Shown here piece by piece: positions 52,926-61,164 of a DNA stretch of 64,000 nt (the stretch's first letter is position 1; every line of letters begins with the position of its first letter). Origin of the DNA: Enteroscipio rubneri (lineage in GTDB: Bacteria; Actinomycetota; Coriobacteriia; Coriobacteriales; Eggerthellaceae); the NCBI RefSeq assembly GCF_002899715.1, contig NZ_PPEK01000002.1, forward strand, positions 180,638 to 244,637, given 5' to 3'. The notes beneath the pieces are model-generated. The model was not told where the DNA came from. It worked only from the letters and a program-made list of their open reading frames with translations, and ran no database searches. The position numbers were made by a program, and so were the translations under genes.

Positions 52926-54290
52926 ATGGCGGACATGACCGTGAAGGGCGCGGCGCTGGCCGCGGCGGCGGCGGGCGACTTTTCCGACCTGCCCATCCAC
53001 AACCCCTCCATCGAGTGCGCCTCGCGCGAGCGCATCCGCGCCATCCAGCTGGAGAAGCTGATCGCGCAGGTGGCCTGGACCTACGAGCGCGTCCCGTGGT
53101 ATCGCGCGCGCATGGACGCCCTCGGCGTGGCGCCTGCCGACATCAAAACGCTCGACGACGTGCGCAAGCTCCCGTTCACGGACAAGTCCGCGCTGCGCGA
53201 CACGTTCCCGTACGGCCTGTTCGCCGTGCCGCTCGACGAGGTGGTGGAGCTGCACGCGTCCTCGGGCACCACGGGCAAGCCCATCGTGGTGGGCTACAAC
53301 GAAAGCGATATGGCCATGTGGGCCGACTGCATCATGCGCCTCGTTCAGATGGCTGGTGTCGTGCCAGGCGATCGCGCGCAGATGGCGTTCGGCTACGGCA
53401 TGTTCACGGGCGGCTTTGGCCTGCACTACGGGCTGCAGAAGCTCGGCTGCATGATGATCCCCGCCGGCTCGGGCAATACCGAGCGCCACATCGCTATGAT
53501 CGAGGACTACGGCACCACCGTGCTTGTGGCCACGCCTTCCTACGCGTTGCACATGTGCGAGGTGGGGGAGCGCATGGGCTACGACTGGGAGAGGTCGACG
53601 CTGCGCGTAGGGCTGTTCGGCGGCGAACCGTGCCCGCCGGGCCTCAAGGCCGAGATCGAGAGCCGCATGCACATCGTGTGCACCGACAACTACGGCTTGA
53701 CCGAAGTCATGGGCCCGGGCGTATCGGGGGAGTGCCTCGCATCGCGCGACATGCAGCACCTGGCTGAGGACCATTTCCTGTGGGAGGTTGTCGATCCGGA
53801 GACGGGCGAACCGGTTCCCGACGGAGAGATGGGCGAGCTCGTGCTCACGCCGCTCGGCAAGCAGGCCATCCCCGTGCTGCGCTACCGCACGCACGACCTG
53901 ACCCGCGTGGTCGTCGAGCCCTGCGCCTGCGGGCGCACGACGGCGCGCATGCAGAAGGTGCGCGCGCGCTCCGACGACATGCTCATCATCCGCGGCACGA
54001 ACGTGTTCCCCTCGCAGGTGGAGGACGTGCTGGCCGGCATCGACGGCGTCACACCGCACTATCGCATCGTTGTGGAGAGCGCGGACGGCCTCGATCGGAT
54101 GACCGTGCACGTGGAGCTCAAGCCCGAGGCGTTCTCGGACTCGTTCGAAGACATGGAGAACCTGCGCCGCTCCATCGAGGAGAAGCTCAAGGGTGTGCTG
54201 CTTGTGGGCGTGCGCGTGAAGCTCGTCGAGCCCGGCGGCATCGAGCGCTCGCTCGGCAAGACCAAGCACGTGGAAGACCTGCGGAAATAG
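52926..54290 (+). CDS. paaK: phenylacetate-CoA ligase (second copy)
   Basis: 454 residues from ATG 52926. HASSGTTGKPIVVGYN, YGLTEVMGPGVSGEC and ARSDDMLIIRGTNVFPSQVEDV match the first copy. The Ala-rich N-terminus (about 15 residues) is extra. Downstream of iorAB it could activate the free aryl acetates or, in reverse with AMP and PPi, act on the acyl-CoA. Direction is inferred. Confidence 0.92.
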   Translation: MADMTVKGAALAAAAAGDFSDLPIHNPSIECASRERIRAIQLEKLIAQVAWTYERVPWYRARMDALGVAPADIKTLDDVRKLPFTDKSALRDTFPYGLFAVPLDEVVELHASSGTTGKPIVVGYNESDMAMWADCIMRLVQMAGVVPGDRAQMAFGYGMFTGGFGLHYGLQKLGCMMIPAGSGNTERHIAMIEDYGTTVLVATPSYALHMCEVGERMGYDWERSTLRVGLFGGEPCPPGLKAEIESRMHIVCTDNYGLTEVMGPGVSGECLASRDMQHLAEDHFLWEVVDPETGEPVPDGEMGELVLTPLGKQAIPVLRYRTHDLTRVVVEPCACGRTTARMQKVRARSDDMLIIRGTNVFPSQVEDVLAGIDGVTPHYRIVVESADGLDRMTVHVELKPEAFSDSFEDMENLRRSIEEKLKGVLLVGVRVKLVEPGGIERSLGKTKHVEDLRK

Positions 54291-54304
54291 CACGACCTGC
54301 ACGG

Positions 54305-54461
54305 GAGGGCCGCCCGGCATTGTCGTGGCGGCTTCCCGCTCCGCTGCTCGCGTACGCAACGCGTCCGCTCGTGCGCTTCGCTCCTTCATGCTTTATGCTG
54401 CGCCCTACGGGCGCGGGGTTGGCGTTCAGAGGTGCCGCCGCGACAACGCCGGGCGGCCCTC
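54305..54461. repeat. 28-bp long-range inverted repeat
   Basis: Arms at 54305-54332 and 54434-54461 are reverse complements over 28 bases with two differences that both still allow G-U pairing in RNA. They enclose 101 bases with an inner hairpin GCGCCC-TAC-GGGCGC. No gene is seen inside. Confidence 0.75.
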
Positions 54462-54476
54462 GGCTTCGGGGCTTCC

Positions 54477-54517
54477 GCGGCATCGAGCGCTCGACCTGCG
54501 GGGGCGCTCGATGCCGC
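54477..54517 (+). terminator. perfect 14-bp hairpin after paaK
   Basis: GCGGCATCGAGCGC (54477-54490) pairs fully with GCGCTCGATGCCGC (54504-54517) around a 13-base loop, without a T run. It may terminate the iorAB operon or belong to the adjacent repeats. Confidence 0.5.
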
Positions 54518-54562
54518 TGGTTCGCAAACTTGTTGCAATATCCCTTGAAGGAGAAGGTCGCG

Positions 54563-55717
54563 ATGTGCGAAAAGGGCTTGTGCGAAGAACCGGACAAGGC
54601 TTGCCATGCGGCCGGGGTCTCCTCAGGGGGCGCTACGCGCAGTTCAGCAGCGACGAGGACGGTTCAGCGGACCGTCCTCCAAAGCAAGGACTGTTTGAGC
54701 ATGGCACCCCCTGGGGAGACCCCGGCACAAGGCCCCGTAGTTGGCCGGTTCGCGCCGTCCCCGACAGGACGAATGCATGCGGGCAACGTGTTCGCGGCGC
54801 TCGTCGCATGGCTTGTGGCGAAGTCGCAGGGCGGCAGAGTCGTGCTGCGCATCGAAGACCTGGACGCAGAGCGATCAAAACCGCAGTTCATCGATGCTGT
54901 GCAGCGTGACTTCGAGGCGCTCGGACTCACGTGGGACGAGGGGCCCTACTTCCAGCATGATCGCGAGGAGGCCTACCGCGCGGCTTTCGACTCCCTTGCT
55001 GAGCGAGGCCTCGTGTACCCCTGCTTCTGCACGCGGGCGGATCTCCATGCGGTCTCGGCGCCGCATCGCGGTGAGAAACCGGTGTATCCCGGCACGTGCC
55101 GCAATCTTACGGACGAGGAACGTGCCTTCCGTGCCCTCGAGCGCTCGGCTGCGCAGCGACTCGCTGTACCCGACGAGGATGTGGCGTTCGTCGATCAGGT
55201 GCAGGGGTTCTACGCTCAGAATCTCGGCACGGACTGCGGCGACTTCCTTGTGCGAAGGTCTGACGGCGCGTTCGCCTACCAATTGGCCGTTGTCGTGGAC
55301 GACGCCGCACAGGGCGTGAGCTCGGTCGTGCGCGGCGTGGATCTTCTGTGTTCGACGCCGCAGCAAATCCATTTGCAAAGCCTTCTTGGCCTCCCGCAGC
55401 CGGAGTATGCGCACATCCCGCTGCTTGTGGCCGAGCGCGACCGGCGCCTCTCGAAGCGCGACAAGGATGCCGCACTCGATGAACTGCTTGCGCGATTCAA
55501 GTCGCCCGAGGCTGTGATCGGCCGCATCGCCGGCATCACCGGTCTCGCTCCCACAGACGATCCGGTCACGCCCGAGGAGCTGCTGCGAACCTTTGACCTT
55601 GCCGCGCTTCCGACGACCTTCCCGGATCTCGTGCAGGTGCAGTGGGATCGGCCTTGCTCAAGCGATGAAGGAGCTTCCGATCTCGACGATCGGGATGGCG
55701 ATAACGACGATGGCTAG
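54563..55717 (+). CDS. gluQ: glutamyl-Q tRNA(Asp) synthetase
   Basis: 384 residues from ATG 54563 (AAGGAGAAGG upstream). The catalytic core from about residue 50 has the HIGH-like FAPSPTGRMHAGN, LRIEDLDAERSKP, zinc ligands CFCTRAD ... CR, and a KMSKS-like RRLSKRDKD. It lacks the anticodon-binding domain, so it is GluQ-RS, which glutamylates queuosine in tRNA(Asp). The first 46 residues cover a structured repeat; ATG 54701 (AAGGA upstream, 338 residues) is closer to the family length. The 3' end overlaps a minus-strand gene by 60 bases. Confidence 0.88.
   Translation: MCEKGLCEEPDKACHAAGVSSGGATRSSAATRTVQRTVLQSKDCLSMAPPGETPAQGPVVGRFAPSPTGRMHAGNVFAALVAWLVAKSQGGRVVLRIEDLDAERSKPQFIDAVQRDFEALGLTWDEGPYFQHDREEAYRAAFDSLAERGLVYPCFCTRADLHAVSAPHRGEKPVYPGTCRNLTDEERAFRALERSAAQRLAVPDEDVAFVDQVQGFYAQNLGTDCGDFLVRRSDGAFAYQLAVVVDDAAQGVSSVVRGVDLLCSTPQQIHLQSLLGLPQPEYAHIPLLVAERDRRLSKRDKDAALDELLARFKSPEAVIGRIAGITGLAPTDDPVTPEELLRTFDLAALPTTFPDLVQVQWDRPCSSDEGASDLDDRDGDNDDG
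54611..54726 (-). repeat. structured repeat element, copy B
   Basis: Arms at 54611-54630 and 54707-54726 pair over 20 bp with one G-U. Inside, GAGGACGGT-TCAGCGG-ACCGTCCTC forms a perfect hairpin (54655-54679). Read on the minus strand, TGCCATGCTCAAACAGTCCT and GAACTGCGC match copy A at 3799-3916. It lies across the 5' part of gluQ. Confidence 0.65.
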
Positions 55718-56140
55718 CACGACAACATGACGCGCATCAAGCCTATACTCCTCGGCATGCCCCGGGGCTCCGGTTGCCGACGTACGAGCGACCGCTTGTG
55801 CGTCACGTCGTGAAGCCGCGCCTATCCAGAGCGTGCCTCCTGCGAGGACGACGATCATGGTAGCCGTCCACAGCTCGGCGTTCACAGGAAGTCCTTCTAC
55901 CGCGCTGAGGGTGGAGCTGCCGAGCATCCCGACGAGAACGGATACGAGCACAAGATTGAACAGAGCCGCACGCTTGCCTTTGCGTCTATGCAGACTCTCG
56001 GATCCTTCGCCGGGAATATACGTGAAGTCCGCGAGTGCCAGCCATCGTCCATGCCAGTTCTTCCATGAGGCAAGCAACGTCAGCGCGATAAGGGGAATGA
56101 GGATGACGCACCCAACGATCAGCTTTCCGTATCCATCCAT
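55658..56140 (-). CDS. small membrane protein, four hydrophobic segments
   Basis: 160 residues. Helices at about 8-26, 60-82, 92-110 and 140-158; WHGRWLALADFTYIPGEGSE and GKRAALFNL lie between the first two. It resembles the next minus-strand protein (GRWLSLIARP ... GKRAAW), so the two are probably paralogues of an uncharacterised family. Its 3' end overlaps gluQ by 60 bases on the opposite strand. Confidence 0.7.
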   Translation of the reverse strand: MDGYGKLIVGCVILIPLIALTLLASWKNWHGRWLALADFTYIPGEGSESLHRRKGKRAALFNLVLVSVLVGMLGSSTLSAVEGLPVNAELWTATMIVVLAGGTLWIGAASRRDAQAVARTSATGAPGHAEEYRLDARHVVVLAIVVIAIPIVEIGSSFIA

Positions 56141-56278
56141 GGCGCGCTCCTTACGACTGACGTTTTGCTCAGTATAGTCCGCTTGGCCATGCGAAGGAAG
56201 AGCGATTCGCCCGGCGTAGGTCGGAGGCGAATGGGGAGAGTGCGCGGTTGGGAGATCGGCGATCGAATTCGGCGCCTC

Positions 56279-56716
56279 TCATGCGAACAGCACCGATACC
56301 GCGGTCATGACGACGCAGCTTCCCAATAAGAGAAGGAGGAGGCGCGCGCCTTCCTTCTTGAAACGATCCTGGTAGCTCTGATCTGCGCGGCCAGCGAACA
56401 GGGTATACAGCAGGCTCGCGAAGTACGCCACAAGAGCGACATTGTTTACGATAGTTGCAGCTTGTACGAAGACCGGTATGCCGGTCAGCATCGCCATCTC
56501 ATAGGCCATGAGGGTGGCCACCACGGCGAAGCAAGCCACCATAACCCATGCTGCTCGCTTGCCCGTGTTGATGGTGCCCTCGGGATAGTACGTCCCTTTC
56601 TTCGTCTCTTTGGGTCGAGCGATGAGGGACAGCCAGCGCCCGTTGTAGAGCTGCACCGTTAAGAGCGCTGCGACTGCCAGCAGAATCGTGCCCAGCACAA
56701 AGCGTGCGATCTCCAT
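56279..56716 (-). CDS. small membrane protein, paralogue of the 55658 gene
   Basis: 145 residues from the ATG at 56716-56714. Four hydrophobic segments with YNGRWLSLIARPKETKKGTYYPEG and NTGKRAAWVMVACFAV after the first. Shared GRWL and GKRAA motifs with the 55658 protein. Downstream of menA on the same strand. Function unknown. Confidence 0.7.
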   Translation of the reverse strand: MEIARFVLGTILLAVAALLTVQLYNGRWLSLIARPKETKKGTYYPEGTINTGKRAAWVMVACFAVVATLMAYEMAMLTGIPVFVQAATIVNNVALVAYFASLLYTLFAGRADQSYQDRFKKEGARLLLLLLGSCVVMTAVSVLFA

Positions 56717-56910
56717 GAGAATCCCTTCTCCAAGGCGGTGCAATGCGCGATGCGCACCGCCCCTGTTTCCGTCTCCTGGAAGTATACGTCATGAGCGGCT
56801 GCTCGATTGCCCGAAGACACGGCTTTCGACGGGTACGCACGCGTGCTGGGAATGACCGAAATGGCATCCATGCCGGGAAGCATGCTTCGAGCATGATGCG
56901 CTCGCTCGTC

Positions 56911-57843
56911 CTAGAGCACGAGGTCGACGGTGCTCGCCAGGATTGCGGCGCCATAGAAGGCGCCGAGCGCGATATTCACGCTGCATACCTGCGCCATGGC
57001 GCCGATGCGGGTTTGTGGTGCTAGCGGATTGTCAAGCAGAGCTTTGATCAGGGGATAAGAAGCTAAAAGCATGAATGGCAACACGACGAGACCTTGTGCG
57101 AAGAATGCGGCAACGAGCGCTGCGATAGCCACTACCCACGCGAATACGACGCCGTGGTAGAGCGAACGTGCCCGCTTGCGGCCCAGCAGCACCGACAGTG
57201 TCCGTCGGCCCGATTCCACATCCTTCTCGAGGTCGCACGTGTTGTTCGTGAACATGATCAGTCCCACACCGAGGATGGTGGGTACAGCCCACAGCAGAAC
57301 GCGAGGATCGAATATGGCCGTGAGTGCCTGATAACATGCAAGGGGAATGAGGCCGCCCATTACGAGGCCGCTGACCACCTCTCCGATGGGCACGTATGAG
57401 ATAGGCGTCTTGCCTGCAGAGTACAGCACCACGACGATGGCTCCCACCGCGCCGATTGTAAGCGGGATCCATCCTGCAACCCAGATCACGTACGCGCCTA
57501 GCATAAAGGCCGCCACAAGGAATCCGACGGCGAGCGCGAGTGCGGAACGTGGGTTCACGTTGTTGTACACGAGAACGGCATCGGTCGGATCTACGTTGTC
57601 GTCGGCTGAGTCGGCTCCCTTCACGTAGTCGTAGTAATCGTTGAACGTGTTTACCGCTGATTGCATGAGTATGCAAATGATCAAAAGCACGCATGTCATG
57701 AGCACCGATATCGAGGGCGTGGTGACGGCTGCCGCGGCAACAGCTATGAAAACGGGCAAGATAGCAGCGGGCCACGTATGCGGTGCGGCCAACTGCAGAG
57801 CTAGACGAAGGGTCAGCTTTCCATATGCAGCGGGTGCGCTCAT
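56911..57843 (-). CDS. menA: 1,4-dihydroxy-2-naphthoate prenyltransferase (MenA-like)
   Basis: 310 residues, about nine membrane helices. The two aspartate-rich motifs of UbiA enzymes are seen: NTFNDYYDYVKGADSADD near residue 65 and NTCDLEKDVESGRRTL near 200. The order and spacing suit MenA, which attaches the isoprenoid tail in menaquinone synthesis. Its start overlaps the stop of the hydrolase gene by 4 bases. Confidence 0.87.
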   Translation of the reverse strand: MSAPAAYGKLTLRLALQLAAPHTWPAAILPVFIAVAAAAVTTPSISVLMTCVLLIICILMQSAVNTFNDYYDYVKGADSADDNVDPTDAVLVYNNVNPRSALALAVGFLVAAFMLGAYVIWVAGWIPLTIGAVGAIVVVLYSAGKTPISYVPIGEVVSGLVMGGLIPLACYQALTAIFDPRVLLWAVPTILGVGLIMFTNNTCDLEKDVESGRRTLSVLLGRKRARSLYHGVVFAWVVAIAALVAAFFAQGLVVLPFMLLASYPLIKALLDNPLAPQTRIGAMAQVCSVNIALGAFYGAAILASTVDLVL

Positions 57844-59012
57844 GCCTTGGTTCCTTTCTCGGGATCATATGTCTCACGTCGGCGTGGAAGCCATAGGGGT
57901 GGAGAGGGTTTGAAGCGCTTGACGGTTTCGTTTTTCAGGATGCCGCCGAGCGAGCCGAGCGTTTGCCAGATGAATCTCTTCGTTTCGGCATCGAGTTTCG
58001 TGCGAGCGCCCAGCATGCGCCGCGTGTTCGCGAACAGCTTCTCCTGGAATTCGCTCCAGGTACTCGCCTCGGTGGAAGCCAGCAGGTCGTAGATGGCGTC
58101 GATGAAGCGCTCGCGCTCGTCAGCCGTCTTGCTGCGCAGCCACGTGTCGAGCGCTTCGTCGAAGAATACGGCGGAAGGATTGAGGGCATCCTGGTACACG
58201 AAGTCGTCGCTCTCGGTCAGCCAGGTGAACGGTTCGTGCTGGAATACCGACATAGCCGAGGACTGAACTACGCGGTAGTCGGCGCGTCGTTCGAGGATCA
58301 TGCCGAACGCCGAGGATTCGGGCACCGTCTTGTGCAGTAGCCGGCAGAATCGCTCGTCGTCGATACGCGGCGACGGGCTGTCCAGAAAGGAAGGGCCATC
58401 GTGATTGAACACGCCACGCAACCGCTCGAAAGCACGCTCGTCGGTCACGAGCGCCGCGTATTCGGCGAGATTGCCGCCTTTCGAATGACCTCCCACGATG
58501 AGCGGGCACGAAAGGGCCGAAGCGACGCCCGACAGGTAGGCTGCTGCGGTGCACTGCGAAGGGATCACCTTCTTGAAGCAAAGGTTGAAATCCTCCTTCC
58601 AGCCGGCAAAGCTGCCGTCGGTACCGCGGAACGCCAGGTAGGCGACGATTCCATCAGCAGAAGGGAAGGAAAGCGTGATGGCAGAGAACTGCTTTTCTAC
58701 CGCTTCGGAGCGCTCATTGACATAGAACGAAACGCGCACATCGCGCATGCGACGGCTTGCGGACAGGACGTGCAGGAAAGCTTCGGTGTCCTTTGCATCC
58801 TCCATCCAGCTGTGCGCAGTGAGCGCCTTCCAATCGGACAGCATCACCGCGTCGTGCAGCAGGATGCCCTCGGGAGACGAAAGATCAATAGGAGGGGCCG
58901 TTTCGTAATTGAAGTACGCAAGTGTCGAGAACACAAGGGAGTCCACGGGGTTAAACGGGGATTCCGCGAAGGTGCGCTGCTCCTCGGCCATATACGTTAC
59001 GATATTCCTCAT
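57840..59012 (-). CDS. DUF2974 (Mbeg1-like) alpha/beta hydrolase
   Basis: 390 residues from the ATG at 59012-59010. The nucleophile elbow is GGHSKGGNLAEYAA near residue 175, with GTDGSFAGWKEDFNL before it. This is the DUF2974 family, lipase-like with a conserved Ser. No signal peptide. Substrate unknown. Overlaps menA by 4 bases. Confidence 0.87.
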   Translation of the reverse strand: MRNIVTYMAEEQRTFAESPFNPVDSLVFSTLAYFNYETAPPIDLSSPEGILLHDAVMLSDWKALTAHSWMEDAKDTEAFLHVLSASRRMRDVRVSFYVNERSEAVEKQFSAITLSFPSADGIVAYLAFRGTDGSFAGWKEDFNLCFKKVIPSQCTAAAYLSGVASALSCPLIVGGHSKGGNLAEYAALVTDERAFERLRGVFNHDGPSFLDSPSPRIDDERFCRLLHKTVPESSAFGMILERRADYRVVQSSAMSVFQHEPFTWLTESDDFVYQDALNPSAVFFDEALDTWLRSKTADERERFIDAIYDLLASTEASTWSEFQEKLFANTRRMLGARTKLDAETKRFIWQTLGSLGGILKNETVKRFKPSPPLWLPRRRETYDPEKGTKA

Positions 59013-59038
59013 GTAGCTATTGTAGCCGATCGGGAAGG

Positions 59039-59314
59039 ATGGTTTTCCGAACCATGCGGGTTTGCACGCCAATCACCATACGCTATGCGGAGACGGATAT
59101 GATGGGTATTGTCTACCATGCGAACTACCTGTTGTACTTCGAGGATGCGCGGACTGCGTTTTTGGAGGCGATCGGATTTCCGTACCGCGTAATCGAAGAA
59201 GCGGGCTATCTCTCGCCGGTTGTGAGCTTTTCAGTTGAATACGGCGAACCGCTTCGCTACGGCGAGACGGCCGTTGTGCGCACGCGCGTGGTTTCTTCGC
59301 GTCCCACAAATTAG
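59039..59314 (+). pseudogene. acyl-CoA thioesterase (4HBT/YbgC-like), cut by the island
   Basis: About 87 of the usual 130-145 residues remain. ITIRYAETDMMGIVYHANYLLYFEDART is the hot-dog start with the catalytic Asp (start ITIRY, end EDART), then SFSVEYGEPLRYGE. At about 59303-59310 GC-rich coding sequence stops inside RVVSSRPT and AT-rich DNA begins. The 3' part is not found within the window on the right flank. Start could be ATG 59054. Confidence 0.88.
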
Positions 59315-59349
59315 ATGCTAAAAATTTGTAATTAAGAAGGAGTGATTAC

Positions 59350-60085
59350 ATGAACAAAAATATAAAATATTCTCAAAACTTTTTAACGAGTGAAAAAGTA
59401 CTCAACCAAATAATAAAACAATTGAATTTAAAAGAAACCGATACCGTTTACGAAATTGGAACAGGTAAAGGGCATTTAACGACGAAACTGGCTAAAATAA
59501 GTAAACAGGTAACGTCTATTGAATTAGACAGTCATCTATTCAACTTATCGTCAGAAAAATTAAAACTGAATACTCGTGTCACTTTAATTCACCAAGATAT
59601 TCTACAGTTTCAATTCCCTAACAAACAGAGGTATAAAATTGTTGGGAGTATTCCTTACCATTTAAGCACAAATTATTAAAAAAGTGGTTTTTGAAAGCCA
59701 TGCGTCTGACATCTATCTGATTGTTGAAGAAGGATTCTACAAGCGTACCTTGGATATTCACCGAACACTAGGGTTGCTCTTGCACACTCAAGTCTCGATT
59801 CAGCAATTGCTTAAGCTGCCAGCGGAATGCTTTCATCCTAAACCAAAAGTAAACAGTGTCTTAATAAAACTTACCCGCCATACCACAGATGTTCCAGATA
59901 AATATTGGAAGCTATATACGTACTTTGTTTCAAAATGGGTCAATCGAGAATATCGTCAACTGTTTACTAAAAATCAGTTTCATCAAGCAATGAAACACGC
60001 CAAAGTAAACAATTTAAGTACCGTTACTTATGAGCAAGTATTGTCTATTTTTAATAGTTATCTATTATTTAACGGGAGGAAATAA
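59350..60085 (+). pseudogene. erm(B): erm(B) 23S rRNA methyltransferase, frameshifted
   Basis: Starts [20 protein letters not shown] and ends LFNGRK, the ends of ErmB. After codon 107 (SIPYHLST) the frame breaks: AGCACAAATT lacks two bases compared with a continuous reading ([11 protein letters not shown]), giving stop TAA at 59677. The frame resumes at 59672. The full stretch is 736 bases, exactly 2 short of 246 codons. The product would be 109 residues, missing the substrate-binding half, so MLS resistance from this copy is not expected if the deletion is real. The upstream leader peptide is absent. Confidence 0.93.
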
Positions 60086-60089
60086 TTCT

Positions 60090-60221
60090 ATGAGTCGCTT
60101 TTGTAAATTTGGAAAGTTACACGTTACTAAAGGGAATGTAGATAAATTATTAGGTATACTACTGACAGCTTCCAAGGAGCTAAAGAGGTCCCTAGCGCCT
60201 ACGGGGAATTTGTATCGATAA
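60090..60221 (+). CDS. short conserved reading frame after erm(B)
   Basis: 43 residues (MSRFCKFGKLHVTKGNVDKL ... ) starting 4 bases after erm(B), preceded by GGGAGGAAAT. This frame commonly follows erm(B) in Gram-positive elements. It runs into the large hairpin at 60187. It is likely a remnant without a known function. Confidence 0.45.
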   Translation: MSRFCKFGKLHVTKGNVDKLLGILLTASKELKRSLAPTGNLYR

Positions 60222-60253
60222 GGGGTACAAATTCCCACTAAGCGCTCGGGACC
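60187..60253 (+). repeat. large imperfect palindrome
   Basis: GGTCCC and GGGACC form the outer stem, GGGAATTTGTA and TACAAATTCCC the inner 11-bp stem, around TCGATAAGGGG. It separates the erm(B)-linked frame from the topoisomerase remnant and was probably an insertion or terminator. Confidence 0.7.
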
Positions 60254-60257
60254 CCTT

Positions 60258-60509
60258 GTAGGAAAATGTCCTAAGTGTGGCAACAATATTGTATTAAAAA
60301 AATCGTTTTATGGTTGTTCAAATTATCCTGAATGTACCTTCACTTTAGCTGAACATTTTAGAAAGAAAAAACTCACCAAAACAAATGTAAAAGAATTACT
60401 AGAGGGAAAAGAAACCCTGGTAAAAGGAATCAAAACGAAAGATAGAAAGTCCTACAATGCCGTTGTAAAAATCGGAGAAAAGGGATATATTGATTTTATC
60501 TATGTATGA
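60258..60509 (+). pseudogene. type I topoisomerase C-terminal remnant
   Basis: 84 codons encode a zinc-finger end: GKCPKCGNNIVLKKSFYGCSNYPECTFT (CPxCG ... C-x5-C), then KGIKTKDRKSYNAVVKI. This is the C-terminus of a topoisomerase as carried on Inc18-type plasmids. The catalytic part is missing. Confidence 0.75.
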
Positions 60510-60567
60510 GAACGTATTTTTTGAAATGCTTGAGCGAATCATTCAATTAGAAAACGAAAAAGAATAG

Positions 60568-60616
60568 AATCACAAATCACAAGTGATTAATCACAAATCA
60601 CTTGTGATTTGTGATT
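60568..60616 (+). promoter_or_regulatory. omega operator: seven heptad repeats
   Basis: Seven adjacent heptads of the WATCACW type: two direct (AATCACA), one inverted, two direct, two inverted. This is the known binding pattern of the omega repressor upstream of its own gene. Confidence 0.93.
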
Positions 60617-60658
60617 GTTGATGATAAAATAAGAGTAAGAAGAAATAGAAAGAAGTGA

Positions 60659-60874
60659 GTGGTTGTGGGAAATTTAGGCGCACAAAAAGCAAAACGAAAT
60701 GATACACCAATCAGTGCAAAAAAAGATATTATGGGGGATAAGACGGTTCGTGTTCGTGCTGACTTGCACCATATTATAAAAATCGAAACAGCAAAGAATG
60801 GCGGAAACGTAAAAGAAGTTATGGATAAAGCCTTAGAAGAATATATTCGGAAATATTTACCTGACAAACTTTAA
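60659..60874 (+). CDS. omega transcriptional repressor
   Basis: 71 residues from GTG 60659. VGNLGAQKAKRNDTP and DKTVRVRADLHHIIKIETAK identify omega, a ribbon-helix-helix dimer that controls copy number and the toxin-antitoxin operon of Inc18 plasmids. Its operators lie directly upstream. Intact in length. Confidence 0.95.
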   Translation: MVVGNLGAQKAKRNDTPISAKKDIMGDKTVRVRADLHHIIKIETAKNGGNVKEVMDKALEEYIRKYLPDKL

Positions 60875-60890
60875 AAGGAGTGAAAATGAA

Positions 60891-61163
60891 ATGGCAGTTA
60901 CTTATGAAAAAACATTTGAAATAGAGATCATTAACGAATTATCGGCAAGCGTTTATAATCGAGTATTAAACTATGTTTTGAATCATGAATTAAATAAAAA
61001 TGACTCTCAATTATTGGAAGTCAATTTATTAAACCAATTAAAGCTTGCAAAACGTGTAAATCTTTTTGATTATTCTTTAGAAGAATTACAAGCCGTTCAT
61101 GAGTATTGGCGGTCAATGAATCGCTATTCAAAACAAGTTTTGAATAAAGAGAAAGTGGCTTAA
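60891..61163 (+). CDS. epsilon antitoxin
   Basis: 90 residues; GGAGTGAAAATGAA before ATG 60891. [20 protein letters not shown] and [15 protein letters not shown] match the epsilon antitoxin that blocks the zeta kinase. It appears intact, but its toxin partner here is truncated. Confidence 0.94.
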   Translation: MAVTYEKTFEIEIINELSASVYNRVLNYVLNHELNKNDSQLLEVNLLNQLKLAKRVNLFDYSLEELQAVHEYWRSMNRYSKQVLNKEKVA

Positions 61164-61164
61164 T

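Noticed and set aside
54599..54730. T-box leader before gluQ
   Set aside because: The T-box sequence (AGGGTGGNACCGCG) is missing, and no specifier-loop pattern was seen.
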